A stretch of DNA of 64,000 bases from Tillandsia leiboldiana. Its lineage: Eukaryota > Streptophyta > Magnoliopsida > Poales > Bromeliaceae. The position numbers and the translations under genes were made by a program. The stretch lies in assembly GCA_029204045.2 (NCBI GenBank), contig CM055076.1, positions 8,994,346 through 9,058,345 on the forward strand, given 5' to 3'. Positions 19,828-31,314 of this stretch are shown in pieces. The notes under the pieces were generated by a model. The model saw only the letters and a program-made list of their open reading frames with translations. It did not search any database and had not been told where the DNA came from. Positions within the stretch are counted from its first letter, which is position 1. Every line of letters begins with the position of its first letter.

Positions 19828-21409
19828 CTAGGTCTTAGGTCATGGTGGACTTAGAAATCTTAGGCTTATGGTTTGACCCTTGGATGACTTCGTGAGTGTC
19901 ATGATTTATAGCGAGAGTCCTGATTGAGTTTTATACCTCTCCCAGGGGATGGGACGAGTGATTGGCATGTTTATTCTCCTAAGTGATTATGTTGGCTGCA
20001 GACAACATAATGCTGTGGAATGGGTAACATGCTCTAAACTTTCGCTGGATTGGGTTGAGTGTTTGTTGTGTGCTGTGTTGCGGTTTTGTCGTGGTGAGCG
20101 GTGTCTCCCCGACGCTGGGTTTTGACCCGTGTGCACCCTGTCGCAGCAGTTGACCCTGAGCTGTTAGATTTGGATCGGATACCTAGATTGAGGTCAGAGA
20201 GCTCCGGACCCAGATGGCAGGATTGTTAGAGGCAGATCAGCGACGGAGTGAGCAGCTGGTTTAGGTGTCACAGTTCTCGGAGCACTGAGTAGCCCCCTCC
20301 GTGCCAACGTTTAGTGCCGAGGCACTGAGGCAGGGTGGATAGTTGACGGCAGATGAGCTGTAGCACATCATCGATTGGTTGAGCCAATTCCGACAGATAA
20401 ACCATCTCGATTCTTAGGATTGAGTTTGGAGCCTTTGGAGGTAGAGTCGTGGTCGGTGGTGATGGAGAGACTACTTGAGAGCCTCCTTGTGTTAAAAGAT
20501 TACGCAGTTGCTGAACTGCGCGCTCCATGTTTCGAGGGACGAGGCGCATAGGATATGTGTGTCTAAGAGTGGATTGCGCCAGGATACCTTTCAGCTCATT
20601 CGGTCCCTCCGTTATGGATTTTGGATACCTTAATTGAGTAGGCACTGCGCATGGAGCGTGGTGCTGCAGTCCCTTTGGATTGGGATATGTCGGCAGGGGC
20701 GAGTTCAGGATAGAGGCGCTTGACGCTAGGTGATGGAGGACAGATCGGCCAGCAGAGGCATTCCTGATTTCTCCCCAGGATAGTGGATTTCGGGGATGCC
20801 AGAGGTCGGGTGGACCCCGATGGCAGCATTCAGCATTAGTATCAACAGTAGCGGCAGCGTGGATGTGTTATATGCGGAGGACTGCTTTTGTCGCCCCAGT
20901 GTGAGCAGAGACAGAGGTCATGCTCCCTTTATATTTGGTCTAGATATTGTCAGGCAGATTGAGCGACGACCACCTGCATCGGGCAGATGAGTCTGTGCCG
21001 CCCGATTGGAGGGCACCACGGCAGGGGATCGAGTTATTGCAGGGGTGATTTCATCACAGCAGTCGGAGTTAGAGCATTTTGCATTCCGGCATGGACTAGA
21101 GGCAGAGTCGTTATCACGTGCACTAGAGGTACAGGTTCTTGTTGGTGTTGTGCACGTGAAGGAGGCTTGTGGTTTATGTCCAATGCAGTTGAGACCGCGA
21201 GTTATATCAGCAGACTTGTTGGTAATTGTGGCAGTTCGGTATTTTGACCCAGTGCTTGAGATTGGTTGGCACAGTACCACATGATGTTTGACTACGGAAG
21301 AGAGGACTATGAGCTCCTGCGAGGTAGACAAGAGGAGGTTTGATGTAGAGACTATTAAAGCACACAAGTTCCAGCGACAGTGTGAGAGGTGCCTACGGCG
21401 GCACTGGGA
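19828..21409 (+). pseudogene. Decayed gag-protease region of the 4-kb-LTR element
   Basis: No open frame of useful length. Short similarity remains: around 20160-20270 a gag-like N terminus, and around 21210-21280 a protease end of the ADLLVIV form, followed by a changed ILGxDW-like stretch. Stops are frequent. The CDS identity is inferred only from position after the PBS and these fragments. Confidence 0.45.
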
Positions 21410-21414
21410 CACAA
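21410..21414. repeat. Target-site duplication CACAA (left)
   Basis: CACAA directly before the LTR start TGTGATGACC; the same five bases follow the LTR end at 25310-25314. Confidence 0.9.
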
Positions 21415-21738
21415 TGTGATGACCCGGATCTTCATTGGGGGTTATGGCTTGATCAGTGGCTTCTGGAGGACCATCTTGGAAGATGGGAGTGTTTGGGTGT
21501 GTATCGGACTCAAGAAATGGACTCAGTGCGTTGAATGGATCCTGAGTGTATTCGGATACCCCCATCGAATTTTGGGAGGAGCTTTGGGCAAAGCGGAGGC
21601 CGTATTTGGATTTAGCACGGAAAAACGATGAAAAACGGCTATTTACTTGTATTTTTCTGAGTCCGGACGCCCAAAAATGGAGACCCAAAAGTTTCTGGTG
21701 TATTTTGGCGCATGGGGGAGCCGTGGACTGCCGGCCAG

Positions 21739-22266
21739 GACACGTGGCAGCATCGGACTGGCCGGCGCACGCTTCCCGGTCCACGGGGTGAGGCGCTGGT
21801 GCAGTGGACCGGGCGGACTGACACGTGGCAGTGCCGGATTGGCGGGCGCAGCGCGCTCGGTTCACGGTAGAGCGCGCGGGTGTACGGTGGACCGGAGCGG
21901 GACACGTGGCAGCTCTTCATTGGTTCGGTGCAGCGGACGCGGCGCACGCGGGGGTGCGCGGGCAGGCCGGGCAGGTGCACGGGCAGGCGCGGAAGTGCAG
22001 GCTGGTGGTGTGCCACGTGGCGGTTTCCTATTGGTTGAGAGTTGGACACATGGCAGGTTGTGGTTCGTCTGGTGCAAGGAGTGTGTGTACCGGGCGCAGC
22101 GAGCGCGGGGGCCTGACACGTGGTGCGCGGGGATTGGGCGCGTCACTGTGCGCGTACGGGGGGCAGGTGGCGTGGCAGACGGCATGGCAGCGGGGGCGGC
22201 TGGCGTGGCTGGCGGCCACGGCGCCGACGTGGCGCACGTGTGCGCCACGTGGCGGCCCGCCATTGG
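21739..22266 (-). promoter_or_regulatory. Array of ERSE-type elements (CCAAT-N9-CCACG) in U3
   Basis: Read on the minus strand, perfect CCAAT-N9-CCACG occurs at 21824-21842, 21905-21923, 22016-22034, 22119-22137 and 22248-22266; a one-mismatch copy (CCAGT) is at about 21743-21761. In four of the five perfect copies CCACG is part of the G-box CCACGTGG or CCACGTGT-like core. In plants ERSE is bound by membrane-released bZIP factors (bZIP28 type) with NF-Y under ER stress. Function here is inferred from the motif layout. Confidence 0.75.
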
Positions 22267-22488
22267 CGGGCGCCAACTACTCCGTTGACCAGGGCGGGCC
22301 ACGCGGCAGCACGGGAGCGGCTAGATCGGCTGTACGCTGTTCGGGGACATGTGGCAGCATCAGGTGGATTTGGGCGCTGGATAGACGGCCGGGATTGAGT
22401 TACTGTGCGGCACTGTAGCAGCCCGAATCGATTCGGGCGCCCGGATTTAGGGACACAAGGGTCATTTCTTCAATTGTTTGGAGTGGGC

Positions 22489-22496
22489 TATATAAA
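22489..22496 (+). promoter_or_regulatory. TATA box of the solo LTR
   Basis: TATATAAA at the U3/R side, about 1075 bp after the LTR start and about 220 bp after the last ERSE copy. Confidence 0.65.
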
Positions 22497-24019
22497 CTCC
22501 TCTTGGGCTGTTCTTTTGGGCCTTTTCCCGAGCCCCTCTTGGGTTGGGCCCTTAAGAAGAATTGTTCATCATCTTGTCCTCTACTTCTTGATGGATCCCC
22601 GGAATTTTTGGAGGCCTCGGCATCGGCATTATCTGCGATTCGGCGCACTGCGACGATTCTCTTACAGTTGGGCTTTTCCGTCACATTTCAATCTGAATTT
22701 TCCTGTGAGCAAACAAGGAGGAATTTTTAGGCGATTTCTACGGCGGTGCGTTCCTAAGAGGTAAAGCTTCGTTTTCTATGTTGATTGTCCCACCTCATTT
22801 TGGGTTTTTGGCATAGTTCCCGAGGCATTTTTGACCCCCCTTTTTTCTGTGATGAATTCTGGATAGCACCGACTTGTTCGATTTATATCTTGGTCTAGGA
22901 GTATCGGATCAAGGTGTATAAGTACTCGATTTGGATCTACTCGTCGCGAGGAATACAGTGGTGATTTTTCTGGGATTTTTAGAGATTGCTGCGAAGGTGA
23001 TAATCCCACTTTTCTGGACAGATTGCTACAGGAATTTTGATTGTGGGAGGTTTTGAGCATGCAGCGATGTTTTATTTTTATCTTGGCCTACAGGTATCGG
23101 TTTGGAACGTGCGAGCACTCGTTTCGACCGCCTCGACGCGACGATCGCAGCTGTTAATTTTATGGATTTTTTAGGGGACTGCAGAGAGGTGAAAATCCCT
23201 GTTTTCTCTGCTATTTTACAAAACAGCAAGGTGCTGTTTTTTGGGGAGTTGGTTTGTATACCGGAATTGACTTTTGTACAGTGGTTTGCTGTTTTTGGTG
23301 TTTTGTGAGGAAATGAAGGTTGGACAGCGAGGAGACTTCTACAACTGTGGATTGCGCTTTTCGAGGTGGGTGGTTGTTGCATACCTCTACTTCTGACTTG
23401 CTCACTAAGTTTATTAGAGAAGCCCTCTATTGGACATATTAATTGATTACCATGCATGATTAAATGATATAAATGTAAGCCTATCATTTGAGATTAATTC
23501 TGTGGACATAGCATGTTGGGAATATTATTGGGATAATATTGTTGTGGAAACATGATTGCGTGGACATATTTAATAGTGATAATTAACATGCCATATTAGC
23601 ACATAGATTTTATGAAAGTTGGTTAAATGGACTAATTATTGGGACATGATGACATATCTATGTGCGGATACCACTTTGGGATTTATTATGGATCAGAGAT
23701 TATTTACATGTGTAGTGGACTGATGATTTTAGCATGATGGTTATATCTATGTGGATTTATTATTTGTTACACATGTGGAACTGTTATTTGATATTCTCTC
23801 TTTCATCTTGCATGAGGACTTTTGCATGCTTGTATGGACATCTAGATAGGCCACTATCTATTGCTACACTATCATATTGGTATTTTACTTAGGAGAAACC
23901 ATGATTGTTTCCTTTCTCCTTCTTATTTAGACTTTCGAGTCATGTTGCTCGGGATCGAGCAGAGGTTTGGGATAGTGTAGCCGGGACCTTAGGGTCGGAG
24001 ACAGGGTGTACTTGATGTT

Positions 24020-24215
24020 GAATTTGTGGGTTATTGCGGCAACCGCGGACAGTAGGCGGTTGACCGGATATTGATTATTTTACCCGATTGTGGATTGTGG
24101 GTTATTGTGGTAACCGCGGACATTAGGCGGTTAGCCAGATGTTGATTACTTTATCAGATTTTGGGTCTCGTGGGGTGTTGCGGCGACCGCGGACATTGGG
24201 CGGTTGACCGGATGT
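24020..24215. repeat. Short tandem repeat with AACCGCGG...GCGGTT hairpin in LTR
   Basis: Three units containing GCGGCAACCGCGGACA and TAGGCGGTTGACCGGA; AACCGC pairs with GCGGTT. The same motif occurs three times at 29615-29790 in the 3' LTR and, inverted, in the LTRs at 47280-47420 and 50010-50045. Confidence 0.8.
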
Positions 24216-25309
24216 TTACTTATGCATCAGATTGGGTATCAGATTTCTCTAGTGGATGGTGTTTCCCCACTTATTGAGTACTATTGCATTAGATCGGGGT
24301 TTCATTAGTGGACGGAGTTTCCCACTTTGATCATAGTCTTGATCCAGCCCTGCTATATTGAGATATTTGTGACAGAGTTACTTTACTCGTGTGGGTCGCT
24401 CCCCTCGAGTGCCACTCCGGAGTAGGCTTTAGACCGTGACGGGTACCGGTCCATCTGATTGGGATTTCGAGCCTTGTGTGCTGGTCCTTTGGGATTTCGA
24501 GCCTTATGTGCTGGTCCCCTACTGAGTTCTTGAGTTCGACAGCAGAGCAGGCAGTACCAGTTTTACTGGTGACTAGATTGGGTTTATTTGGTCAGATACT
24601 ATTTCCTGATGCATTCATACAGTCATTTCTTTCGGTATTGCATTTAGAGGCATACTAATGATGGTTTTCCTTTATTCAGCAGTTCTATTTACAGCTTTAC
24701 CACTTATTCCTTTTCTTACCTGTGGTAGACTTAGTGGGTACGCCGGAGTTTGAGGCTTTACCCACAGGGGGAGGCTACTGGTTTACTAGTGGTTCTCACC
24801 CCTATTGTTGTTTCCCTCTTTTCTTCCTCCTGTTTTGCAGAGTCTTCTGCGGGAGTTGCCGATCTTTCGGTCGTTGTTCGATGCGAGGGAGTCACGAGCT
24901 AGATCCTTACCGCCCGAGGAGTGTAGCTGTATCCCCTGGTTGGAGATTCCTTGTAGCTGTCAGCTGGTTTTTTTACTGTTTACTTTGGAGAGGGATCATT
25001 TGTATTTGGAGAGACTGATGTGGAGACTGATGTACTATAGTTTTAGTTTATCTCCCTTTTATAGTTGAGAGATGCTGTACTGAGGACATTGTATGATGAT
25101 CATCTGTATTTGAGGAGATGGATGTTGTACTTTATTTCGTGTTGTACAGTGATTGGATTTTATTTTACAGCATTTTATTTTCCGCTCTGATATTTGCATA
25201 GCTATAGTACTATCTTTTGCAAGTTAGACGCTTCGCCTATGCGGGATTTTGCATAGGTGGCGGATCTGTTGGCGAGCCCGGGTCGCAGTTTCGACCCCGG
25301 GGCGTGACA

Positions 25310-25314
25310 CACAA
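25310..25314. repeat. Target-site duplication CACAA (right)
   Basis: Partner of 21410-21414. Confidence 0.9.
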
Positions 25315-27212
25315 GGATATCCCTATTGCCCGTGAGATCTCGGTTGTGAGTCAACCTGAGTTGATGATGATGCCGCTGGCCAAGGAGATAGAAATTGCGA
25401 TTGACGTGGTTCTGGGAACCGCGCCAACCTCGACAGCACCTCATTGGATATCACCGGTAAAGCTTAGAGAGCTGTTAGCGCAGTTGCAGGATTTGGTGGA
25501 TCGAGGGGTCTGTTTGGCCCAGTGTCATGCGTTGGTACAAGGTGGTGATGCCACGTTGTTGATACACGACGGTGAGGGTTCTATGGTGGTTGAGGTCCAG
25601 GTTTCTTTCCGAATCATTTGATTGAGTTATACTCCGGCAGTGTTCTCTTTGTTGTGTGTGGTTATTTGGAATCATACAGCTGAGTACTTTGCCAAGACAG
25701 AGTTCAGGACATGGTAAGGGTAATATGTGCTCATAGTAAGGCCAAGTGGATTGACTAATGCCCTACCGCCTTTATGATTGGAGGAATTATGTGTTTCAGC
25801 TGTACTTAGAACAGATTAGTGGTGATATTCTGCCTGGATATTTAGAATTACCCCAGAGTGACTTGGAGCATGAGAAGCACTTGTGGATGGTGCTACAGTG
25901 TCAGTGGGAAAAAAAAAAAAAAAACTATTAGCCGCATTGTTGAGATGCGAGTTTAGTGTCGGGAGCGTACCTTCTTGAGCTACATTATCCTAGCCGTAGG
26001 AGCGGCGGTAGAAATCTGGCCAAAAATGGATGCTAGTTGAGATTGGCCGAGACCGACATTGATTGTTGAAGTGAAGAGCTTCTTGGACTGGGCGGTGCCA
26101 GCAGAGCTGGACGAACGGATGATGAAGTTGATACCAACGCTGATTTTAGCTTTGCCAGAGATGGGAGATGGACTTTGAGTTTTGGTGATACCTCCCATAG
26201 TGGCTGTGGAGTTACCGTGGGTTACCTTCGATCCGCGCTTTATCAGTTCAACCCTATGGGTATTGTGATAGGACGGACCTCTATTTTGTTGGTAGCTTGG
26301 ACCCCACAGATGAGCCTTTCATTTCGCCTATCATTTCCAGCTTTGATTGATATATTTGGGCATGGGCCATGCCTGCTTGGTCATCAGTTTTGTTTACTCA
26401 GCATTCCTGTTCTATACTAAATGTTAGAATAAGAGTTCAGCTTCAGATTACAGCTATCAGCATCTCGAGTGGGATTTTCTCGGCTTGTCGCCGATTGTTC
26501 GGACTTTTGACCGTGAGCTTGAGCATCAGCATTATGATCGCCTTTCTAGCCAGCTTTCAGTCACGTTCACCGACGGTTTGGCCACCGTCAGGGTGTTCTT
26601 TACTAGTTGAGAGGTCGACTTCGACCCGTGAGCCCGTTGGGGCTATGATAGCATGTGCAGTGACCAGCAGTGGCATGAGGTTGTTTTCCCTAGGGGTCCC
26701 TTTTGTTGGTAGCATGCGGTTGAGCTGTCCACTCGGGTGGTATGGATCCGAGAGTGACCGAGTGAGGACCCCAGCTTGTTGGATTCTTTTCTTCATGGAT
26801 GATTGTGTGGGTGTGTTTCGGGTCGCCCTGATTGAGTTGGCACTAGGGTGTGGTGTTGGTGCGCGTCGCACTGGTTGTTCTTCCCTTTTCCCAGACTTTT
26901 TGGAGTCCTTGAGGTTTTTTCTGCGTCTCAGCTCAGGGGTGTTTTGCTGTTGGATTCCCCGCCCGTGATTGACTCGCTCAATTTGAGATCTGTGAGTGTT
27001 GGAGTACGAGGGGCGCCCGTTGTGAATTCTGGCTCTTGAGAGGAGAGGATTGCACAACTGGGCCATGTCGTACTGGTTATTGCTGTTGTCGAGGAGTAAT
27101 CACGGGGTGTGAGTGGCAACTTAGGAGCTGGAGACGGTGTTATTGAGTACCTACCCTTGGAATTTGAGACTCCATCTGAGTTGTGTTAGTTTCGAGGATG
27201 AAACTTTCTTTT
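25315..27212 (+). pseudogene. Decayed RT fragment and 3' internal region of the 4-kb-LTR element
   Basis: The first 280 bp resemble the N-terminal edge of a gypsy reverse transcriptase: EIEIAIDVVLGTAPTS then VKLRELLAQLQDLVDRGV, followed by changed sequence with no catalytic YVDD. The rest has no clear RNase H or integrase motif and no long open frame on the plus strand. It ends at the polypurine tract. A short A run lies at 25911-25924. Confidence 0.6.
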
Positions 27213-27224
27213 AGTGGGGGAGGA
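27213..27224 (+). promoter_or_regulatory. Polypurine tract
   Basis: AGTGGGGGAGGA immediately before the LTR start TGTGAGGACC. This is the plus-strand priming site of reverse transcription and fixes the LTR at 27225 as a 3' LTR. Confidence 0.9.
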
Positions 27225-27552
27225 TGTGAGGACCCGAATTCCTGCGATTGGATTACTGTGGGTTCGACAACTTCTGGAGGCTTTTGTTGCGTGTTGGAGG
27301 TGTTTGCGCGCAAATCGGACTTCAAAACTGGACTCAGCGCGTAAAATGGACCGAGTTGGTGTGTTCGGATGCCCCCGTAAATTTTTAGAGGTGGTTCTGC
27401 GCGAAACGGACATCGTATTTGGATTCAGCGTGGAAAAACAATGGAAATCGGCTATTTGGTTGTATTTTTCGGAGTCCGGATGAGCGAAAACGGGCAACCT
27501 GAAGTTCGGGGGGTCATTCGGGTACATGGAGGAGCCGTGGACCGGGGTGCCA

Positions 27553-27571
27553 CGTGGCGGCGCAGCATTGG
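27553..27571 (-). promoter_or_regulatory. ERSE element in the 3' LTR
   Basis: Perfect CCAAT-N9-CCACG on the minus strand; a one-mismatch copy (CCAAC) is at 27615-27633. Confidence 0.65.
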
Positions 27572-27859
27572 ACCGGCGCAGAAGGCGCAATCCACGGGGG
27601 CGCCCAGCGGAGCGCGTGGCGGGCCTTGGTTGGCCCGCCGCCGCGCGGTGCCCGCGTGAGGGACACGAGGCGCGCGCCCGTTGGTAGCGCCGTGGCCACC
27701 CGGATCAAGCCGCGTAGCTTGATCCGGGCGGCCCGTCTCGGGCGACGTGGCGGCCCGGATGGCCGCCACGTGTCCCGGCCCACCGGGCCGAGCGGGCCGG
27801 GCCCGTCCTGTAGCAGCAGGGAGAGAGGGAGAGAGGGGAACTTCATATATTTGTGTTTC

Positions 27860-27899
27860 TTCTCCTTCTTCTTTTTCTTCTTCTTCTTCTTCTTCTTCC
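27860..27899. repeat. (TTC)n microsatellite
   Basis: CTT/TTC trinucleotide run just after the presumed transcription start of the LTR. Confidence 0.9.
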
Positions 27900-30800
27900 T
27901 CCTTCTTCCTCCTTGGACCTTGGATTTTTGGAGGACTTCAGGCAGAGCTTCACCAGCACCTCTTCTCCAACTTCATCACCTTGGATGGCCATTAGAGCTC
28001 TTGTGATTATCTTTTTCCCATGTTGGAGCACAAGCACCATTGTTGGATTTTCGGAGCTTCACTGTCACATTTTGGTGCAAAAATTCCCCAGGCTTCATTT
28101 CGTGGAATGTCTAGCTAAAATTTGGAGGGGATCTCCACGACAGGTAAATCTACAATTTTGATATTCAGTGTTTTGCATGGATCATGAGATTTCTTAGAGA
28201 ATTTCTGGTTTTTCTACAACCTTCACGCACAGATTTTCTTTTTGGACACCTTGGAGTAATGTTGGGTTTTCTCTTTTATACGAGCTCGGAATTTGGAGTT
28301 CTTTAGCTCGATCTCTATCTACTCTCGACAAGGAATCCATTGCCACCTTTTTCACTGTATTTGGAGCTCTTTTGGACAGGTAAAACTCATCATCTTTTCA
28401 GCCCTGTAGTGCTGGTTTTTACAGAGCAGAGTTTTGTAGCAATTGCATGTTTGTATGGTGTTAACTTTGGGTTTGGCATGATTTTTGGGGATTTCTTTGT
28501 ATGGATGGATTAACAGGGTTAAGATGAGCATTTTTCATGTTGATATCTAAGCGTAATTTTTGCTAGATTGATCCCTAAAAATTCATGAAGTTCATGCTGA
28601 AATTTTGGTGGTTGCCGCGTTGTTTTGGGTGTATCTTGGCCTACATCGGAATGAGTAGTGTAAATACTCGTTTTGCATCTACTCGTCGCAAGGATCGCAA
28701 CCATGATTTTTCTGGATTTTTTGAAGGATTGCACACAGGTGAAAAACTCCCTTTTCTGTGCTGGTTTGTAAAACAGCAAGTGCTATTTTTCGGTGTTGAC
28801 CGTGGTGTTGTTTGTGGGCCGTTTGTCAGTGGACTTGGCGGTGGTGTGGCTGAGATGTTGGTCGTGGCTGAAGCGCGAGCGACGATGTGCCGAGGGTGCG
28901 GTTTCGGCGGATGTTGTTAGCGAGTGACTACGCACTTCACCGACTTCGGCTTTGCCTGTGGAAAGCGATTCAGGTGGGTTGCTTCGTCTCCAGAACCGGT
29001 GGACGGTTCTTTAATTCTATATGTTAGAATGCATGCATGTTTAGGGTACAATATATGTGGTTGAGGGGAAAGCTTAGGAATGATAATTGTATAAGGAATT
29101 GCCAGTTAATTATTCATGTTATGACTTATGGGAACTGGCAAGATCTATATCCATGATGATGATTGTGGAAAGCTTACCTTAGGGAACATTGCTCTTCTGA
29201 TTATTAGCATGCCATGTTAGCACATAGCTGTTATGAGATTTGATTATGTGACGGGGCAGGATTATGTATCTATGTGCGGCTATCACCTGAGATGATTTCT
29301 TATGAATCATGTATTATGGACAGGTGTAGTTCATTAGTGATTTTGGCATGTGATTATACCTTGTGGAGCTATTACGTGATTTACTCCCCTTTTTCCCTTC
29401 TTGAGGACAAATGCATGCTTGTATGGACATCTAGATAGGCCATCTTTTACTGCTACACTATCATGTTGGGACTTGACTTAGGAGAAACCATCTTTGCTTC
29501 TTTTCTCCTTTTTAGTCAGTCATGTGGTTCATGTTGCTCGGGTTTGAGCAGGGGTTTGGGATAGTGTAGTCGAGACTTTGAGTCTGGGACAGGTTGGGTT
29601 TGATTGTGGATTGTGGGTATTGCGGCGACCGCGGATATTGGGCGGTTGGCCGAGTGTCAGTTGTACTTGATTGTGGATGGCAGGATAGTGCGGCAACAGC
29701 GAATATTGGGCGGTTGACCGGAGGTCGGTTATGGGTTTATGGATTGTGGGGCATTACGGCAACCGCGGATACTAGGCGGTTGACCGGATATTTACTTATG
29801 CATCAGATTGGGTATCAGATTTCTCTAGTGGACGGAGTTTCCCACTTATTGAGGTCTATTGCATCTGATTGAGGACCGGGGTTTTCTTTAGTGGATGGGT
29901 TTTCCCACTTTGATCAGAGTCGTGATCCAGTCCTGCTGTTTTATGATACTTGTTACTGAGATACTTTACTCGTGTGGGTCGCTCCCCTCGAGTGTCACTC
30001 CGGAGTGTGCGACAGGCATGCTTTGAGTCCTTGAGACTCCTTCTTCTCATCGGTGCTATGCGTTGGCCAGCATACCCGATATGGCAGGCACAGCAGGCAG
30101 TACCAGTTCTTACTGGTCCATTGATTGGGTTTATTACAGGCAGATACTTTATTCTTGCACTCGTGCCTGGGGGGCTGAGTGGAGTCTAGTAGCTGTGTTT
30201 AGACCAGTGTTAGTATTGTTGGGAATCGTTTGGGGTTGACGGTGGTCCCGTGTCGTTGTGAGTATTTCGACCGTTGCGCGAGATGTTGAGGATCTTGAGT
30301 CTATCCGTTCTGAGAGAGAGCGTGGATTTCGACTATAGCCAGCATGTGCCACTATTCGATAGCGAGTTAGTCCGTATGGACACCCTACGTAATTCCTGCC
30401 CGGCAGTGGGAGGTGGTTGTAGGTGGGCGCAAGCTTGACTGGACCAGATGTGGCAGTCAGCTCGATTGGGTCGATTGTGCACTTCATGTGCGATTGGTTG
30501 CATATCTTTCATTATTTTCCCCATTTGAGCATTTAGATAGAGGCATGGTAGCTGTAGAGTATCTCCAGCATTTTGTTCAATTTTTACTGCATGGTTATCT
30601 TATGCCTCTAGTAGACTTAGTGGGCAGATCGTCGGGCCTGGTGGCGGTACCCACTGAGAACTCCCTTTTGGTGTAGTTCTCACACCCATTGGGGGTTTTC
30701 CCCCTCATTTTTCTTTCCTCTCCTTTGTTTTGCAGAGTCTTAGCGGGTGTTGCTGATTCTGCGGTTGCTGTTCGAGGAGAGGGAGTCGCGAGCTAGATCC

Positions 30801-31314
30801 CTACCTATCTTTGGAGAGTAGCTGTACCCCTTCATTGGAGATTTGCAATACAGTCAGTAGATTAGTTATTTTATTTTCATTTTTGAGAGATCATTGTATT
30901 GTGAGGATCTGACTTGTACTGAGAGCCTGTACACTGATGTATTATTTCAGGTTACCTCCCTGTTGAGTTTGGAGTTATTGTATTTGAGGATTTTGTATGA
31001 TTATCACTTATGGGGAGATGGATATTGTATCATTATTTCCAGTCGTACAGATGGTTGGTTTTCAGTTTTACAGCAGTTTTATTGTATAGCTCTGATATTT
31101 GTTTAGTTGTAGTCCCTTTTCTTGCAGGATTGACGCTTCGCCTATGCGGGGTTTTGTATAGGCGGCGGATCTGTTGGCGAGCCCGGGTCGTAGTTTCGAC
31201 CCTAGGGCGTGACACCCTCCATCTTTGAGACCAAACAATAATACTAATAAAAGGTCAGTACGTGTATACAAGTGTGCATGCAACTAACACCTATTATTTT
31301 ATGAATGCAGCGCA

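Larger units (their letters stand above)
21415..25309 (+). mobile_element. Solo LTR (3895 bp) of the 4-kb-LTR family
   Basis: Begins TGTGATGACCCGG and ends CCGGGGCGTGACA, flanked by CACAA on both sides, with no internal region: a solo LTR left by LTR-LTR recombination. U3 (to about 22490) is GC-rich and carries CCAAT-N9-CCACG elements. R-U5 carries a small tandem repeat at about 24030-24210. Long ORFs in U3 reflect GC content, not genes. Confidence 0.92.
19191..31214 (+). mobile_element. Ty3/gypsy-type element with about 4-kb LTRs, 5' LTR truncated, interrupted by a same-family solo LTR
   Basis: Parts: LTR 3' end 19191-19807, PBS 19816, decayed internal region 19808-21414 and 25315-27212, PPT 27213-27224, complete 3' LTR 27225-31214. 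A solo LTR of the same family (21415-25309) sits inside. Without it the internal region is about 3.5 kb, shorter than one LTR, and holds only decayed gag, protease and RT fragments, so the copy is non-autonomous. The right end abuts TAT sequence at a point just after where its PBS should be (CCTCCATCTTTGAGA), so it seems to have inserted into the second TAT element. The left flank was lost by deletion. Confidence 0.8.
27225..31214 (+). repeat. 3' LTR (3990 bp)
   Basis: Starts TGTGAGGACCCGAATTC and ends GGGCGTGACA. It shares order and sequence blocks with the solo LTRs at 21415, 35384 and 45863. It contains one perfect ERSE (27553-27571), a TTC microsatellite (27860-27899) and the AACCGCGG tandem repeat (29615-29790). 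Confidence 0.92.

Noticed and set aside
9276..19832. tRNA-like matches TGGTATCAGAGC
   Set aside because: These are only 12-base primer-binding sites complementary to a tRNA end, not tRNA genes.
20918..21865. 315-aa minus-strand ORF
   Set aside because: It crosses the CACAA insertion junction between decayed internal DNA and a solo LTR, so it cannot be an old gene.
21639..22418. Overlapping ORFs of 90-210 aa on both strands in GC-rich DNA
   Set aside because: The area is LTR U3 with very high GC, where stops are rare in all frames; there is no conserved protein, and the same occurs at 27452-28006, 38343-38811 and 51375-52816 in homologous LTR parts.
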